A stretch of DNA of 64,000 nucleotides, taken from NCBI GenBank assembly GCA_038229415.1, contig JBBROM010000005.1:1-64000 (forward strand). The letters run 5' to 3'. Position 1 is the first letter of the stretch; each line of letters opens with the position of its first letter. Under the pieces are notes generated by a model, which made no database searches, was not told where the DNA came from, and saw only the letters and a list, made by a program, of their open reading frames with translations. This document shows positions 44,938-54,001 of this stretch, piece after piece. The position numbers and the translations under genes were made by a program. Source of the stretch: JANXUR01 sp038229415 (lineage in GTDB: Bacteria; Acidobacteriota; Terriglobia; Terriglobales; Acidobacteriaceae).

Positions 44938-46104
44938 ATGCCAGCAGCAGAAGCGGCTACTTCGGTGGCCTCAGGGGCGGGAACGACCATGGAGATTACC
45001 GTAAGCAAGTTTGAACTCCTCAAGGAATTGACCTTGACGCAGGGTGTGGTGGAACGCAAAGCCACTATCCCCATCCTCTCCAACTTTCTATTTGAGGCTG
45101 CGGACGACAAGCTCTCCATCACCGCGACCGACCTCGACTTGGGGTTGCGCACCGCATGCCCCGCCAAGGTGAAGAAGGAAGGCTCTTGCACCATCCCCGC
45201 GCGCAAACTCTACGACTACGTGCGCCTGCTGCCCGATGGCGACATCTCCATCAAGCTGCTCGATAACCACTGGGTGCAGATTCGCTCCGGCCGGTCAAAC
45301 ACCAAGATGGTGGGCATGTCGCGCTCCAATTACCCGACGCTGCCAGTGTTTCCGACCGCCGGCGTGATGAAGATTCCCGCGAAGATTCTCAGCACCCTGA
45401 TCGCGAAGACCATCTTCGCCATTTCCAACGAAGAGTCGCGCTATACGCTCAATGGCGCTCTGATGGTGCTCAAGCCCGAAAGTATGGTCATGGTGGCGAC
45501 GGACGGCCACCGCCTGGCCCACATCGAACACAGCAATGTGAAGTTTGAAGGCATCACCGGTGAACTCAAGACGCTCGTCCCGCGCAAAGCCATGGTCGAA
45601 CTCCGCGCCTTGCTCGATAGCGACGATGTCGAATCCATTGAGTTTGCCAAGGACGAATCCACGCTCTTCTTCCGCGTCGGCGACCGCGTTCTCACCTCGC
45701 GCCAGCTCACCGGCCAATTCCCCAACTACGAAGCCGTGCTGCCCAAGGACAACAACAAGACCATCGTCGTCCACGGCGAAGAGTTGAACGGAGCCCTGCT
45801 GCGCGTGGCCCAGTTTGCCGACGAGCGTTCCCGCGCCGTCCGCATGAAGCTCGACAAGAACGAACTCCGCGTCTCCGCCAACGCCGCCGAAATGGGCGAG
45901 TCCGAAGATGCCATTGACACCGTATACGACGGCGAATCCATGACGGTCGGCTTCAACTCTGCTTACCTCCTGGACTTCCTCAAGGTGAGCGGCGCAGGCA
46001 GCATCCGCATTGACTTCAAAGATTCACAGTCCGCAGGCCAAATGCGCCCCGCCGAAGGCGAAGAGTACAACTACCGCTACATTGTCATGCCTATGCGCAT
46101 CTGA
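44938..46104 (+). CDS. dnaN: DNA polymerase III beta sliding clamp
   Basis: Up to 388 residues. The family homology begins at the Met at 44989 (MEITVSKFELLKELTLTQGV); the upstream ATG at 44938, with GGTGG in front, would add 17 Ala/Ser-rich residues, so the true start is open. Three clamp domains follow: IPILSNFLFEAADDKLSITA, then LSTLIAKTIFAISNEESRYT with the family core DGHRLAHIE, and the third domain ending YRYIVMPMRI, where the MPMR tail shapes the partner-binding pocket. The clamp encircles DNA and tethers the polymerase. Confidence 0.97.
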   Translation: MPAAEAATSVASGAGTTMEITVSKFELLKELTLTQGVVERKATIPILSNFLFEAADDKLSITATDLDLGLRTACPAKVKKEGSCTIPARKLYDYVRLLPDGDISIKLLDNHWVQIRSGRSNTKMVGMSRSNYPTLPVFPTAGVMKIPAKILSTLIAKTIFAISNEESRYTLNGALMVLKPESMVMVATDGHRLAHIEHSNVKFEGITGELKTLVPRKAMVELRALLDSDDVESIEFAKDESTLFFRVGDRVLTSRQLTGQFPNYEAVLPKDNNKTIVVHGEELNGALLRVAQFADERSRAVRMKLDKNELRVSANAAEMGESEDAIDTVYDGESMTVGFNSAYLLDFLKVSGAGSIRIDFKDSQSAGQMRPAEGEEYNYRYIVMPMRI

Positions 46105-46541
46105 GTCAGCGGATAGTGATCTTGTAAGTGTGGGGACGGGCGCCTCGCCCGTCCAATCGGGGCAAAGCCCCGAAATTTCCGCCTTCCCCACAATCGTGTC
46201 ATCCTGAGCGGAGCGTACGGGTTCGCAACAATCGTGTCATCCTGAGCGGAGCGGATGGATGCGCGAAGCGAATCCGTCCGCATAGTCGAAGGACCCCTAG
46301 AGCCCCCACCCAACCTTAGGTTTCGCAGTTCCAGCCAACCAAACCCCCAACCCCCGCTCCCACTGACTCAGACAGTCAAACCCGCCCTGCACTTTCGGGA
46401 TTGACCAAACCCCCAGAACCAGATAAAGTGCCGCCACAGGCGCAATGTGACTTTTCCAGCATCCCAACGGACATCGGGAAGCCTACGCGCGCGTTTACAG
46501 CTTTCAAGCTAAACCCCACTCGGCAGTTATTGGAGGAATGT
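46105..46541. repeat. dnaN-mscL intergenic region with dispersed repeats
   Basis: Family D at 46130-46175 (GTGGGGACGGGCGCCTCGCC and the CGGGGCAAAGCCCCG stem), then a partial and a full family A in tandem at 46198-46300 (full copy from 46236, ending AAGGACCCCTAG). No gene. Confidence 0.75.
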
Positions 46542-46931
46542 ATGTTCAAGGGTTTTCGTGATTTCATCATGCGCGGCAATGTAGTGGATCTAGCCGTCGG
46601 CGTCGTCATCGGCGGGGCCTTCGGTGGAGTTGTAGCCTCGCTCACCAAAGATCTCATCACGCCTCTCATCGCGTCGCTGGTCGGCAAGCCCGACTTCACC
46701 TCCCTGAATCAAGGTGCCTTCGGCTACGGCAACTTCCTCAACGCCCTTTTCGCCTTCATCATGGTCGCCGCCGCCATCTACTTCTTCGTAATCATGCCTA
46801 TGAACGCCGCCACGGCCCGCGCCAAGAAGCCCGAAGCCGCCGCCGCCCCAACCACCAAAACTTGTCCCCAATGCCAGATGGATATCCCCCTTGCAGCCTC
46901 GCGCTGCGGACACTGCACGCAAGTCGTATAG
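46542..46931 (+). CDS. mscL: Large-conductance mechanosensitive channel MscL with a zinc-ribbon tail
   Basis: A 129-residue protein, ATG at 46542 with TGGAGGA upstream. MscL features: MFKGFRDFIMRGNVVDLAVG, TM1 VVIGGAFGGVVASLTKDLIT, a short loop, and TM2 NFLNALFAFIMVAAAIYFFV. The usual C-terminal helix is replaced by an Ala/Pro/Lys linker and a zinc ribbon (CPQCQMDIPLAASRCGHC; CxxC..CxxC). MscL releases solutes during sudden swelling. The zinc ribbon would lie in the cytoplasm and might tune gating, which is inference. Confidence 0.93.
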   Translation: MFKGFRDFIMRGNVVDLAVGVVIGGAFGGVVASLTKDLITPLIASLVGKPDFTSLNQGAFGYGNFLNALFAFIMVAAAIYFFVIMPMNAATARAKKPEAAAAPTTKTCPQCQMDIPLAASRCGHCTQVV

Positions 46932-46953
46932 CGCCTTGCGGCTCTCCCCCAGG

Positions 46954-46980
46954 AGCGCGAACAGCCTGGCTGTTCGCGCT
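46954..46980. repeat. 27-bp perfect hairpin upstream of gyrB
   Basis: AGCGCGAACAGCC and its exact complement GGCTGTTCGCGCT are separated by one T. There is no T run, so it is not a classical terminator. Confidence 0.7.
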
Positions 46981-47069
46981 GCAGTGTTAGCCGAATTTCC
47001 AGCGATTTCGGCTCGATTTGTACCCCGCTAGCTCCGCTAATCCTACCCCTGTTTTAACCTCCTCGGTGT

Positions 47070-47077
47070 GCTATAAT
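47070..47077 (+). promoter_or_regulatory. gyrB promoter, -10 element
   Basis: GTGCTATAATCAAG contains TATAAT (47072-47077) preceded by TGC, an extended -10. The same TGCTATAATCAA occurs before gyrA. No convincing -35 was found. Confidence 0.6.
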
Positions 47078-47216
47078 CAAGACTGTCAGAATTGCGTTAA
47101 CTGGATTATTTTCCAATAAGTTGACCTGCCTGCAAGCAGCACCAAAACAGCAGCCCGACACGTCAGCGTTGCCAAGAGAAGCCAACAAAATTGCGAACCC
47201 GTCCGCACGGAGCCCC

Positions 47217-49895
47217 ATGGCCACCAACAACACTGCAAAAGACACGTCAGCAAACCCCGAATTGAATCCCGATCCAGCCCCACGCATTGCCCCCACCAAC
47301 GGCGCCGCAGGCGACTACACCGCCGACTCCATCAAAGTCCTCGGTGGCATGGAAGCCGTGCGCAAACGCCCCGCGATGTATATCGGCTCCACCGGCGATC
47401 AGGGTCTGCATCACCTCGTCTACGAAGTCGTGGACAACTCCGTGGACGAAGCCCTCGCTGGCTATGCCACCCGCATTGACGTCACCATCCATCTCGACAA
47501 CTCCATCACCGTCACCGACGACGGCCGCGGCATCCCCGTGGACATGATGGATCTCGACGGCGAACAAGTCGCCGCCGCACAAGTGGTGATGACCAAGCTG
47601 CACGCAGGCGGCAAGTTCGACAGCTCCACCTACAAAGTCTCCGGCGGACTTCACGGCGTCGGCGTGAGCTGCGTCAACGCGCTCAGCGAATTGCTCAATC
47701 TCGAAATCTGGCGCGACGGCTTTACCTGGGAACAGGAATATTCCTGCGGTGTACCGCAGAACCTGCTCACCAAAGCTGGCCCCACCAAGCGCCGTGGCAC
47801 CAAGGTGCACTTCGTTCCAGACAAGACGATCTTCACCGTCACCGAGTACAACTACGACACTCTGGCCCAGCGCCTGCGCGAACTCGCGTTTCTCAACAAA
47901 GGCCTAGTCATCAGCCTCACCGATGAGCGCGCCACCGACGCCAAGACCGGCGGCGCCAAGACTACCGAGTTCCTCTACAACGGCGGCATCCTCGAGTTCA
48001 TTAAGCACCTGAACCGCGGTAAGCAGACGCTGCACGAGAAGCCCATCTACATGGAAGCCGATAAAGACGGCGTCCACATGGAAATCGGCATGCAATACAA
48101 CGACGCGTATTCGGAGACCGTGTTCAGCTTCGCCAACAACATCAACACCGTAGACGGCGGCACGCATCTTTCCGGCTTTCGGACCTCGCTCACCCGCACC
48201 ATCAACGCCGCGGGCCAATCGCTCGGCTTGTTCAAAGATGTGAAAGAAAATCTGCAAGGCGATGACGTGCGCGAAGGCCTGGTCGCCGTCATCAGCGTCA
48301 AGCTGTCGCAGCCCCAGTTCGAAGGCCAGACCAAGGGCAAGCTCAACTCCGATATCGCCGGCACCGTGCAAGCCGTGATCAACGAAAAGCTCGGCGCGTT
48401 CTTCGAGCAAAATCCGCAAGTCGCCAAGCGCATCATCAACAAGGCCATTGACGCTGCCCGCGCCCGTGAAGCCGCGCGCAAAGCTCGCGACCTCACTCGC
48501 CGCAAAGGCGCACTCGATAGCGGCGGCCTGCCCGGCAAACTCGCCGACTGCTCCGAACGCGACCCCAATCGCTGCGAACTCTATCTCGTCGAGGGCGAAT
48601 CGGCAGGCGGCACAGCGAAGCAAGGCCGCGACCGCCGCTTCCAGGCCATCCTGCCGCTCAAGGGCAAAATTCTCAACGTCGAAAAAGCCCGCTATGACAA
48701 GATGCTGGGCCACGAAGAAATTCGCTGCATGATCACGGCCCTCGGCACCGGCATCGGTAAGGAGGACTTCGATCCGGCGAAGCTGCGCTACGGCAAGATC
48801 ATCCTGATGACCGACGCCGACGTGGACGGCTCGCACATCCGCACCCTGCTGCTCACATTTTTCTTCCGCCACATGCAGGAGCTGATCAAGCGCGGACACG
48901 TGTTCATCGCGCAACCGCCGCTGTACTCGATCAAGAAGGGCAAGACGCTTCAGTACATCAAGGATGATCGCGAGTTCGAGAAGGTCACAGTCAAGCGCGC
49001 GTCCGACGGCCTCGTCGTCCGCTACGGCGAATCTGCGGCCCGGCTCGAAGGTGCCAACCTCTCGCGCTTTATGACGGTGCTCAACGAATACCTCGGCTTC
49101 CTCGACAAGGTAGACAAGCACCTCCGCGACGAGCGCGTCAGCGAAGTGCTACCCAAGCTCGGACTAGCCAAGCACGCCGATTTCGAAGGCGACAAGGATA
49201 CGCCACCCGAAAAACTCGCTCAGCTCGCCAAAGATCTGAAGGCCGCTGCGAAAGATCGCGCCTACAAAGACGTGCTACTGCAATTCGATGAAGAGCATAA
49301 CTTGTGGGAAGTCGTCTTCGTGGATTCGCAAGGCGCGCATCGCAAGATCAACTGGGACCTCGTCGGCGCCGCCGAATACCGCCAGATGATCACCAAGTAC
49401 AAGCAGATTGAAGAGCAGATGGTGGGCCCGTACGTAGTGGATCAGTTGCCCAAGGGTGCGACCGCAGCTGCCGAAGAGGCCGAAGCGGATGCCGAGGAAA
49501 TCTCTGAGGAAAATGCGGAAGCCAGCACCAACGATTCCGCGCAAGCTGCTGCCGCCGCTGCGGATGTTGCCGAAAAGAAAGCTGCGAAGGTGGCCCGCCG
49601 CAAAGCCGAGCCGCAGAGCGTAGAAATTCACTCCGTCCGGCAACTCCGCGAACACATTCTCGCCGAAGGCCGCAAAGATTTGCAGGTGCAGCGCTACAAG
49701 GGACTAGGCGAAATGACCGCCGAACAACTCTGGGTCACCACCATGAATCCCGAGAAGCGCACCCTGCTGGAAGTGAAGCTGGAAGACATCGCCGAATGCG
49801 AAACCATCTTCAGCACCCTGATGGGCGAAGACGTAGAAGCCCGCAGAAAGTTCATCGAAGACAACGCCCTCGACGTAAAGAACCTGGACGTGTAA
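47217..49895 (+). CDS. gyrB: DNA gyrase subunit B
   Basis: An 892-residue ATPase subunit of gyrase. The ATG at 47217 has CGGAG seven bases upstream. GHKL ATP site: YEVVDNSVDEALAGYA and TDDGRGIPVDM. TOPRIM domain: LVEGESAGGTAKQGRDR (Glu where many gyrases have Asp in EGDSAGG) and MTDADVDGSHIRTLLLTFFF. A large insert near residues 590-790, as in E. coli GyrB, contains an Ala/Glu-rich low-complexity stretch (AEEAEADAEEISEENAEA). The C-terminal QRYKGLGEMTAEQLWVTTMN binds GyrA. Confidence 0.98.
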   Translation: MATNNTAKDTSANPELNPDPAPRIAPTNGAAGDYTADSIKVLGGMEAVRKRPAMYIGSTGDQGLHHLVYEVVDNSVDEALAGYATRIDVTIHLDNSITVTDDGRGIPVDMMDLDGEQVAAAQVVMTKLHAGGKFDSSTYKVSGGLHGVGVSCVNALSELLNLEIWRDGFTWEQEYSCGVPQNLLTKAGPTKRRGTKVHFVPDKTIFTVTEYNYDTLAQRLRELAFLNKGLVISLTDERATDAKTGGAKTTEFLYNGGILEFIKHLNRGKQTLHEKPIYMEADKDGVHMEIGMQYNDAYSETVFSFANNINTVDGGTHLSGFRTSLTRTINAAGQSLGLFKDVKENLQGDDVREGLVAVISVKLSQPQFEGQTKGKLNSDIAGTVQAVINEKLGAFFEQNPQVAKRIINKAIDAARAREAARKARDLTRRKGALDSGGLPGKLADCSERDPNRCELYLVEGESAGGTAKQGRDRRFQAILPLKGKILNVEKARYDKMLGHEEIRCMITALGTGIGKEDFDPAKLRYGKIILMTDADVDGSHIRTLLLTFFFRHMQELIKRGHVFIAQPPLYSIKKGKTLQYIKDDREFEKVTVKRASDGLVVRYGESAARLEGANLSRFMTVLNEYLGFLDKVDKHLRDERVSEVLPKLGLAKHADFEGDKDTPPEKLAQLAKDLKAAAKDRAYKDVLLQFDEEHNLWEVVFVDSQGAHRKINWDLVGAAEYRQMITKYKQIEEQMVGPYVVDQLPKGATAAAEEAEADAEEISEENAEASTNDSAQAAAAAADVAEKKAAKVARRKAEPQSVEIHSVRQLREHILAEGRKDLQVQRYKGLGEMTAEQLWVTTMNPEKRTLLEVKLEDIAECETIFSTLMGEDVEARRKFIEDNALDVKNLDV

Positions 49896-49904
49896 GAGAA
49901 CACC

Positions 49905-49941
49905 GGGTGCCCCATGTCTCGCGTAGTTCGAGACATGGGAT
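49905..49941. repeat. Dispersed repeat family C
   Basis: GGGTGCCCCATGTCTCGCG and the matching CGAGACATGGGA. It follows the gyrB stop codon closely. Confidence 0.75.
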
Positions 49942-50003
49942 TTTCCGATCGACGCCCCACTCGCATGAAATCGCTTTGTCATTCTGAGAGCGGCGAAGAA
50001 GCC

Positions 50004-51113
50004 CTACCCCGTCACAACCGCTTCAGCCTGACCATTCTTCAAACCCAAGTGCGGCGAACCGTCCGCCCCATACCTCACCCCCGGATACACCCTCGCAAAC
50101 ACCCCCGCCATCGCCGCAATCACCACAAACACCAGCAAACTCCCCTCCGGCCCCACGCTGCCGCCGGTCAGCCAGTCCGGCCCATGGAAGCTCGACTGCA
50201 GCAGATGCCCCGGCAGAATCTGTCCACTATCGGCCACGCCGTAAAAGTACGACTCCGCCCAGTCCCACGCCGCGTGGAAGCCGACCGCCCACCAAAGGTC
50301 GCCCGTGCGCCGCACCGTCAGGCAGAAGAACAATCCAATGCACCCCGCCGCCGCCGCGCCCCACCAAGACTCACCGTGGTTGCCAATATGCACTGCGCCA
50401 AACAGCAGCGAAAAGATCGCCGCCGCCGGCCAAAATCCAATCCCCTGCGTCAGCGTGAACAGCGTGTATCCGCGAAACAAAAACTCTTCGGAGAATCCGA
50501 CGAACAGGAACATCACGCCCCAGAACGCCGCCCACTTCCAGATATGGACGCCCTGTAGCGCGAACGTTCCAGGGTCGAAGGCGCCGAACGCCGCCATCAC
50601 GCCCACCAGCACTGATAGTGCCCCAAACCCCCACAGCGCGCCGACCCAAAAATTGCGCCCAAATGCTCGCCGTAAAGGCAGGCCGTAACTCGCAAACGGC
50701 CGCGGCTCCGCGAAGTTCAGTGCGATCGCCGGCAGCAGACCCACGAGAAAGAACACCATCGAGCCAACGATCTGGTTCCAAGGCTTCGGCGGATGGATGA
50801 GAGCATGACCCACCGCATTGAGCAACATGCTTAGCGGAATCAGCAGAAGAATGTACGTGGCCAGCCGCCAGCCGGAACGCAATTCCACCGCGCTGCGCCC
50901 AACCGTACGGCTAAGAAATAGCCGCGAAGCAAAAGGTTCAGGTGCAAGCTGTGGAGGAGGAGGAGGAGGAGGAGGAGGAGGAGGAGGAGGTGGCGGTACC
51001 GCAGCCAAACTCGCGGTGTCTAACGCAGCAGGCGAATCCGCAGCGAGAGTCAGAAGTTCCATATTCGCCAGTGCTGTTGAATCTGGGGGTGGCGCGTCAT
51101 GAAGATTGGACAT
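50004..51113 (-). CDS. CPBP-family intramembrane metalloprotease with a poly-proline tract
   Basis: A 369-residue membrane protein. Residues 1-60 are soluble and include 15 consecutive Pro encoded by a GGA/TCC microsatellite. About eight TM segments follow (RLATYILLLIPLSMLLNAVG, IVGSMVFFLVGLLPAIALN). CPBP/Abi motifs are GFSEEFLFRGYTL (the EExxxR motif), then GAVHIGN with a metal-ligand His and GFHAAWDWAE. The family cleaves prenylated or membrane-bound substrates, or confers bacteriocin immunity; the substrate here is unknown. Confidence 0.9.
   Translation of the reverse strand: MSNLHDAPPPDSTALANMELLTLAADSPAALDTASLAAVPPPPPPPPPPPPPPPQLAPEPFASRLFLSRTVGRSAVELRSGWRLATYILLLIPLSMLLNAVGHALIHPPKPWNQIVGSMVFFLVGLLPAIALNFAEPRPFASYGLPLRRAFGRNFWVGALWGFGALSVLVGVMAAFGAFDPGTFALQGVHIWKWAAFWGVMFLFVGFSEEFLFRGYTLFTLTQGIGFWPAAAIFSLLFGAVHIGNHGESWWGAAAAGCIGLFFCLTVRRTGDLWWAVGFHAAWDWAESYFYGVADSGQILPGHLLQSSFHGPDWLTGGSVGPEGSLLVFVVIAAMAGVFARVYPGVRYGADGSPHLGLKNGQAEAVVTG
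50953..50990. repeat. (GGA)n trinucleotide microsatellite
   Basis: Twelve and two-thirds units of GGA in a row. On the minus strand this codes the poly-Pro run in the CPBP protease. Confidence 0.95.
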
Positions 51114-51174
51114 AGCGCCTCATGGTAAAACACAAGTACAGTCCACCGCGAACACATTTTTACAAAGACGAAGA

Positions 51175-52755
51175 ATGATGCCCGAAATCATCCCCGCAGC
51201 AAGCCCAAGGCGAAAGCATTTCCTCCACAAACACTGGGCCAACCTGCTGGCCGGTGCCATGCTGCTGGCGTACTTCGTGGCTGCCATTGCGACACTCCCG
51301 CATCAACTTCCCGCGTCAGCATCAGGGCCAAGACCTTGGCCTTTGACCTGGGTGCCCACCGACCGCATACAGGACCCGCGTGCCATGGCAAAAGAGGCGC
51401 TTGATCCGAGGCACCACTCCGCACTTGCCGTAATTCTCACTGATCCGACGGGTTTCTTCTCGAATGACAAAGAACTAAATGCAGGCGCGGCGCGCCCCCT
51501 TCCCCGTCTCTTTTGGAACTGGCTTGACCCGGGCAGTCCAAGATGGGCGGGAGCCGCAGTGCGAATTCTAGGATTTATGTTTCTTGGCCTGTCGCTTTGG
51601 TATGTGTCGCAAAGACTGTACGGCAACGGTGGCGGGTTGGTGGCACTCGCTGCTTACTGTGGTGCGCCACTCTATTTCGTCATGGTCTTTTACCCTGCGC
51701 CGGTCAGTGTTTTCTGCTGGGGCGCTTACGGCTCGGTCTTCTGCGCGGTTGCGGTGGCGCACACACTTTATGCTCCGCGACCGGTCATTTTGTGGAATGT
51801 TCGCCGGATATTTCTTCTGGGGATCTCGTTGGCGCTGGCCATCGGGTGCGATTACGTCTTCGTGGTCTTGATTCCGATCGTGCTCGTCATGATGTGGTGG
51901 CTCGCACCAATGAGAAAAGCGGCAGCGCTGGTGATCCTGCTGGCGGCTTGCTCCGTAAGCATGGTGATTTTGTGGGCTTGTTATGGCTTCAGCGGAGTCG
52001 CCCTGTGGGCTGGGCTATCGCACGCTGCCCCGTTTGCAAAGACCGCTGTCAAAGGAGGCATATTTAGCATGTCAGTACCGCCGGGTGGCTGGTTGCTTAC
52101 GATTGGCCCAAGTACAGTGCTGGCGGCAGTTCTCGCCGTCACGGCCATAATTTGCTGGAAGCGCGCGCGGTATTTTGGCAATCTGGGCCCGCTGATTGTG
52201 GCAGTGGTGCTAACGGTGGGGGCCCGCTTTGTGCCGCCGGATCAGGCATGGGCCTTGGTGTTCGCGGCGCTGCCCTTCTTATTCCAAATGGCAGGGGGCG
52301 TAGCTTCGGATCTGCTGGAAACTCAAGCTCGGCGCTGGCTGGCCCCCGCTCTTACAATCATGTTGCTCGTCGGCGCGGTCTTTACTTTGAGGGAATTTCA
52401 GTTTCTCTGGTTTCTAAGCCTCGACCGCCCAAACCGGAACGAAGAAGCGCTCAAGCTGGTGCAGGGATGGAAGTTTACCTCGGCCACCTGCGACGCGAAT
52501 CTGGCACTAAGCAATTATCCGGGTCACGGTGCACTTTGCAGGGACGGTAGCCCAGTCGTTCTAGAGTCAATAGAAAATCGCTTGGGCTTAATGACCTTCG
52601 CTGGGTGTACGCATCCAACTGAAATCGGAGTATGCTATGAGCGTGCGGTGCCTAAAGTTCATTCCGGCAAGCGTGATTGCGGCAGGCCTGTCGCTCGCGG
52701 CCCTCTGCACCTCCGCTTCTGCGCAGGGCGTCCCCGCATCCGTCAGCTCCTATAA
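51175..52755 (+). CDS. Polytopic membrane protein, unknown function
   Basis: About 526 residues from the ATG at 51175. Roughly ten hydrophobic segments are visible (LLAGAMLLAYFVAAIATL, ILGFMFLGLSLWYVSQRLYG, RIFLLGISLALAIGCDYVFV, AALVILLAACSVSMVILWAC, LAPALTIMLLVGAVFTLREF). The layout resembles GT-C glycosyltransferase-like or other hydrophobic integral proteins, but no catalytic motif is clear. The reading frame overlaps the next gene by 119 bases; residues after about YERAVPKV are Arg-rich and unlike the rest, so the natural stop may have been lost near 52640. Confidence 0.7.
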   Translation: MMPEIIPAASPRRKHFLHKHWANLLAGAMLLAYFVAAIATLPHQLPASASGPRPWPLTWVPTDRIQDPRAMAKEALDPRHHSALAVILTDPTGFFSNDKELNAGAARPLPRLFWNWLDPGSPRWAGAAVRILGFMFLGLSLWYVSQRLYGNGGGLVALAAYCGAPLYFVMVFYPAPVSVFCWGAYGSVFCAVAVAHTLYAPRPVILWNVRRIFLLGISLALAIGCDYVFVVLIPIVLVMMWWLAPMRKAAALVILLAACSVSMVILWACYGFSGVALWAGLSHAAPFAKTAVKGGIFSMSVPPGGWLLTIGPSTVLAAVLAVTAIICWKRARYFGNLGPLIVAVVLTVGARFVPPDQAWALVFAALPFLFQMAGGVASDLLETQARRWLAPALTIMLLVGAVFTLREFQFLWFLSLDRPNRNEEALKLVQGWKFTSATCDANLALSNYPGHGALCRDGSPVVLESIENRLGLMTFAGCTHPTEIGVCYERAVPKVHSGKRDCGRPVARGPLHLRFCAGRPRIRQLL

Positions 52756-53404
52756 CTTTGGCGGAGTCAGCGGTCCACGCGGCATTCCTCCCAGCGTCAC
52801 CTCTCCGGGCTTCGGCCAGCAGGGCAATCGTGGCAACCGAGGCCAGTTCAACAACGGAAACGGCCACGGACAAAGCACCTTTGTGCCCTACTACCCTTTC
52901 GGCTATCCCACGTATTACGTCTCTGCCTATCCCGCCGTTGCCGAGCCCTTCCTCGGCTATACACCGGACGGCACTCCCGTAGACGACAACAGCTCGATCA
53001 TCCCGCAGTCTCACCGCGCAACCCATTCCGACGTGCTGGCGCTGCGCGAGTACGAAGCGCTGCTGCGCGACGAAATCGCCGACGAAGAAGCCTTGCTGCA
53101 CAAGAAGAGGGCCGCCCTGCGTCACACCGAGCCCCCGGCAGAACCGGCCGAGGCGCAAGCTCCCGCCGAGCCTGTGCAGCAAACAGACGCCCCCGGCCCA
53201 CAGCCCGAAAGCGTCCTCATCTTCACCGACGGACACAAAGCCGAAGTCAGCAACTACGCCATCGTAGGCGACGCCCTGTTCGACCTCTCGTCCCCAGCCA
53301 AGCCCCACAAAATCGCTATCGCCGAACTCAACGTCCCCGCCACCATCAAGGCCAACGACGAACGCGGCCTAGACTTCCAGCTCCCCAAACTTCCAACCCA
53401 GTAA
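52637..53404 (+). CDS. Secreted protein, unknown function
   Basis: A 255-residue protein with signal peptide LKFIPASVIAAGLSLAALCT, cleavage near SASAQ. A Gly/Asn/Gln-rich region follows (GQQGNRGNRGQFNNGNGHG), then aromatic-rich YYPFGYPTYYVSAYP. A helix (VLALREYEALLRDEIADEEA) with Glu/Lys pairs suggests a coiled coil. The C-terminal beta part (SVLIFTDGHKAEVSNYAIVG, then LFDLSSPAKPHKIAIAELNV) recalls small SH3-like folds in acidobacterial secreted proteins. Family not named. Confidence 0.75.
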   Translation: MSVRCLKFIPASVIAAGLSLAALCTSASAQGVPASVSSYNFGGVSGPRGIPPSVTSPGFGQQGNRGNRGQFNNGNGHGQSTFVPYYPFGYPTYYVSAYPAVAEPFLGYTPDGTPVDDNSSIIPQSHRATHSDVLALREYEALLRDEIADEEALLHKKRAALRHTEPPAEPAEAQAPAEPVQQTDAPGPQPESVLIFTDGHKAEVSNYAIVGDALFDLSSPAKPHKIAIAELNVPATIKANDERGLDFQLPKLPTQ

Positions 53405-53699
53405 GACGCGCCCCATAGAAACCGGGTGCCCCATGTCTCGCGCGGTTCGAGACGTGGGAGCCCGCCAAAGACACTCGGCCGGGTGTCCCATCCTTGTCCG
53501 CGTACTTTGCGGACAGGGTGGGGTTTTCGCTCGCCTCCAACCCTTGTTGACGTAGGGGAGAGGATCCTCCCCTGTCCAGCCAATGCTCGCGTGGGGACGG
53601 GCGCCGTCGCCCGTCCTGTCGGGGCAAAGCCCCGAAACCGTCCCTATTACCGTGTCATCTTGAGCGGAACATCCGAAAGGCAGCCTTCCAATTTGCATC
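53405..53699. repeat. Repeat cluster upstream of vapBC
   Basis: Family C at 53424-53460, family B at 53481-53527 (with GTCCGCG / GCGGAC stem), family D at 53591-53638, and the first third of family A (GTGTCATCTTGAGCGGAAC) near 53650. No gene. Confidence 0.75.
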
Positions 53700-53731
53700 A
53701 CATGTAACGCATGTATTACATGTAGTATAAT
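53700..53731 (+). promoter_or_regulatory. vapBC operator and promoter
   Basis: Perfect 8-bp inverted repeat ACATGTAA (53700-53707) / TTACATGT (53716-53723), spaced by 8, immediately upstream of TATAAT (53726-53731). It is a likely binding site for the VapB ribbon-helix-helix antitoxin. Confidence 0.7.
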
Positions 53732-53737
53732 GAAGAC

Positions 53738-54001
53738 ATGGATCGCACCATCCGAAATCTCGACGAAGATCTCTATCGCTCCATGAAGGCCCAAGCTGCC
53801 CTAAGCGGCAAACCTCTCGGCGAGCTAGTAAATGAGGCGCTGAGCATCTACCTTGCCTTCAAGCGACCGACCGCGTTCGCCTTTCCCGAATCGAAAAAAA
53901 CAATGAGGATTCTCGACATTAAGCCGGTGGACTTCCCTCCCGGAAACGAGAACCTCAGCCGCGAAATTGACGAAGTTCTCTACGGAGGGAAGCTTCTGTG
54001 A
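53738..54001 (+). CDS. vapB: VapB-type antitoxin (ribbon-helix-helix)
   Basis: An 87-residue protein. RTIRNLDEDLYRSMKAQAAL, then SGKPLGELVNEALSIYL is a ribbon-helix-helix DNA-binding fold with the MetJ/Arc strand (RTIRNLDE). The tail (MRILDIKPVDFPPGNENLSR) would cover the toxin active site. Its stop overlaps the toxin start (GTGA). The operator upstream suggests autoregulation by the complex. Confidence 0.88.
   Translation: MDRTIRNLDEDLYRSMKAQAALSGKPLGELVNEALSIYLAFKRPTAFAFPESKKTMRILDIKPVDFPPGNENLSREIDEVLYGGKLL

Noticed and set aside
46954..46980. LexA box reading of GAACAGCC...GGCTGTTC
   Set aside because: The spacing between half sites does not fit known LexA boxes, and no SOS gene is adjacent; left as an unassigned palindrome.
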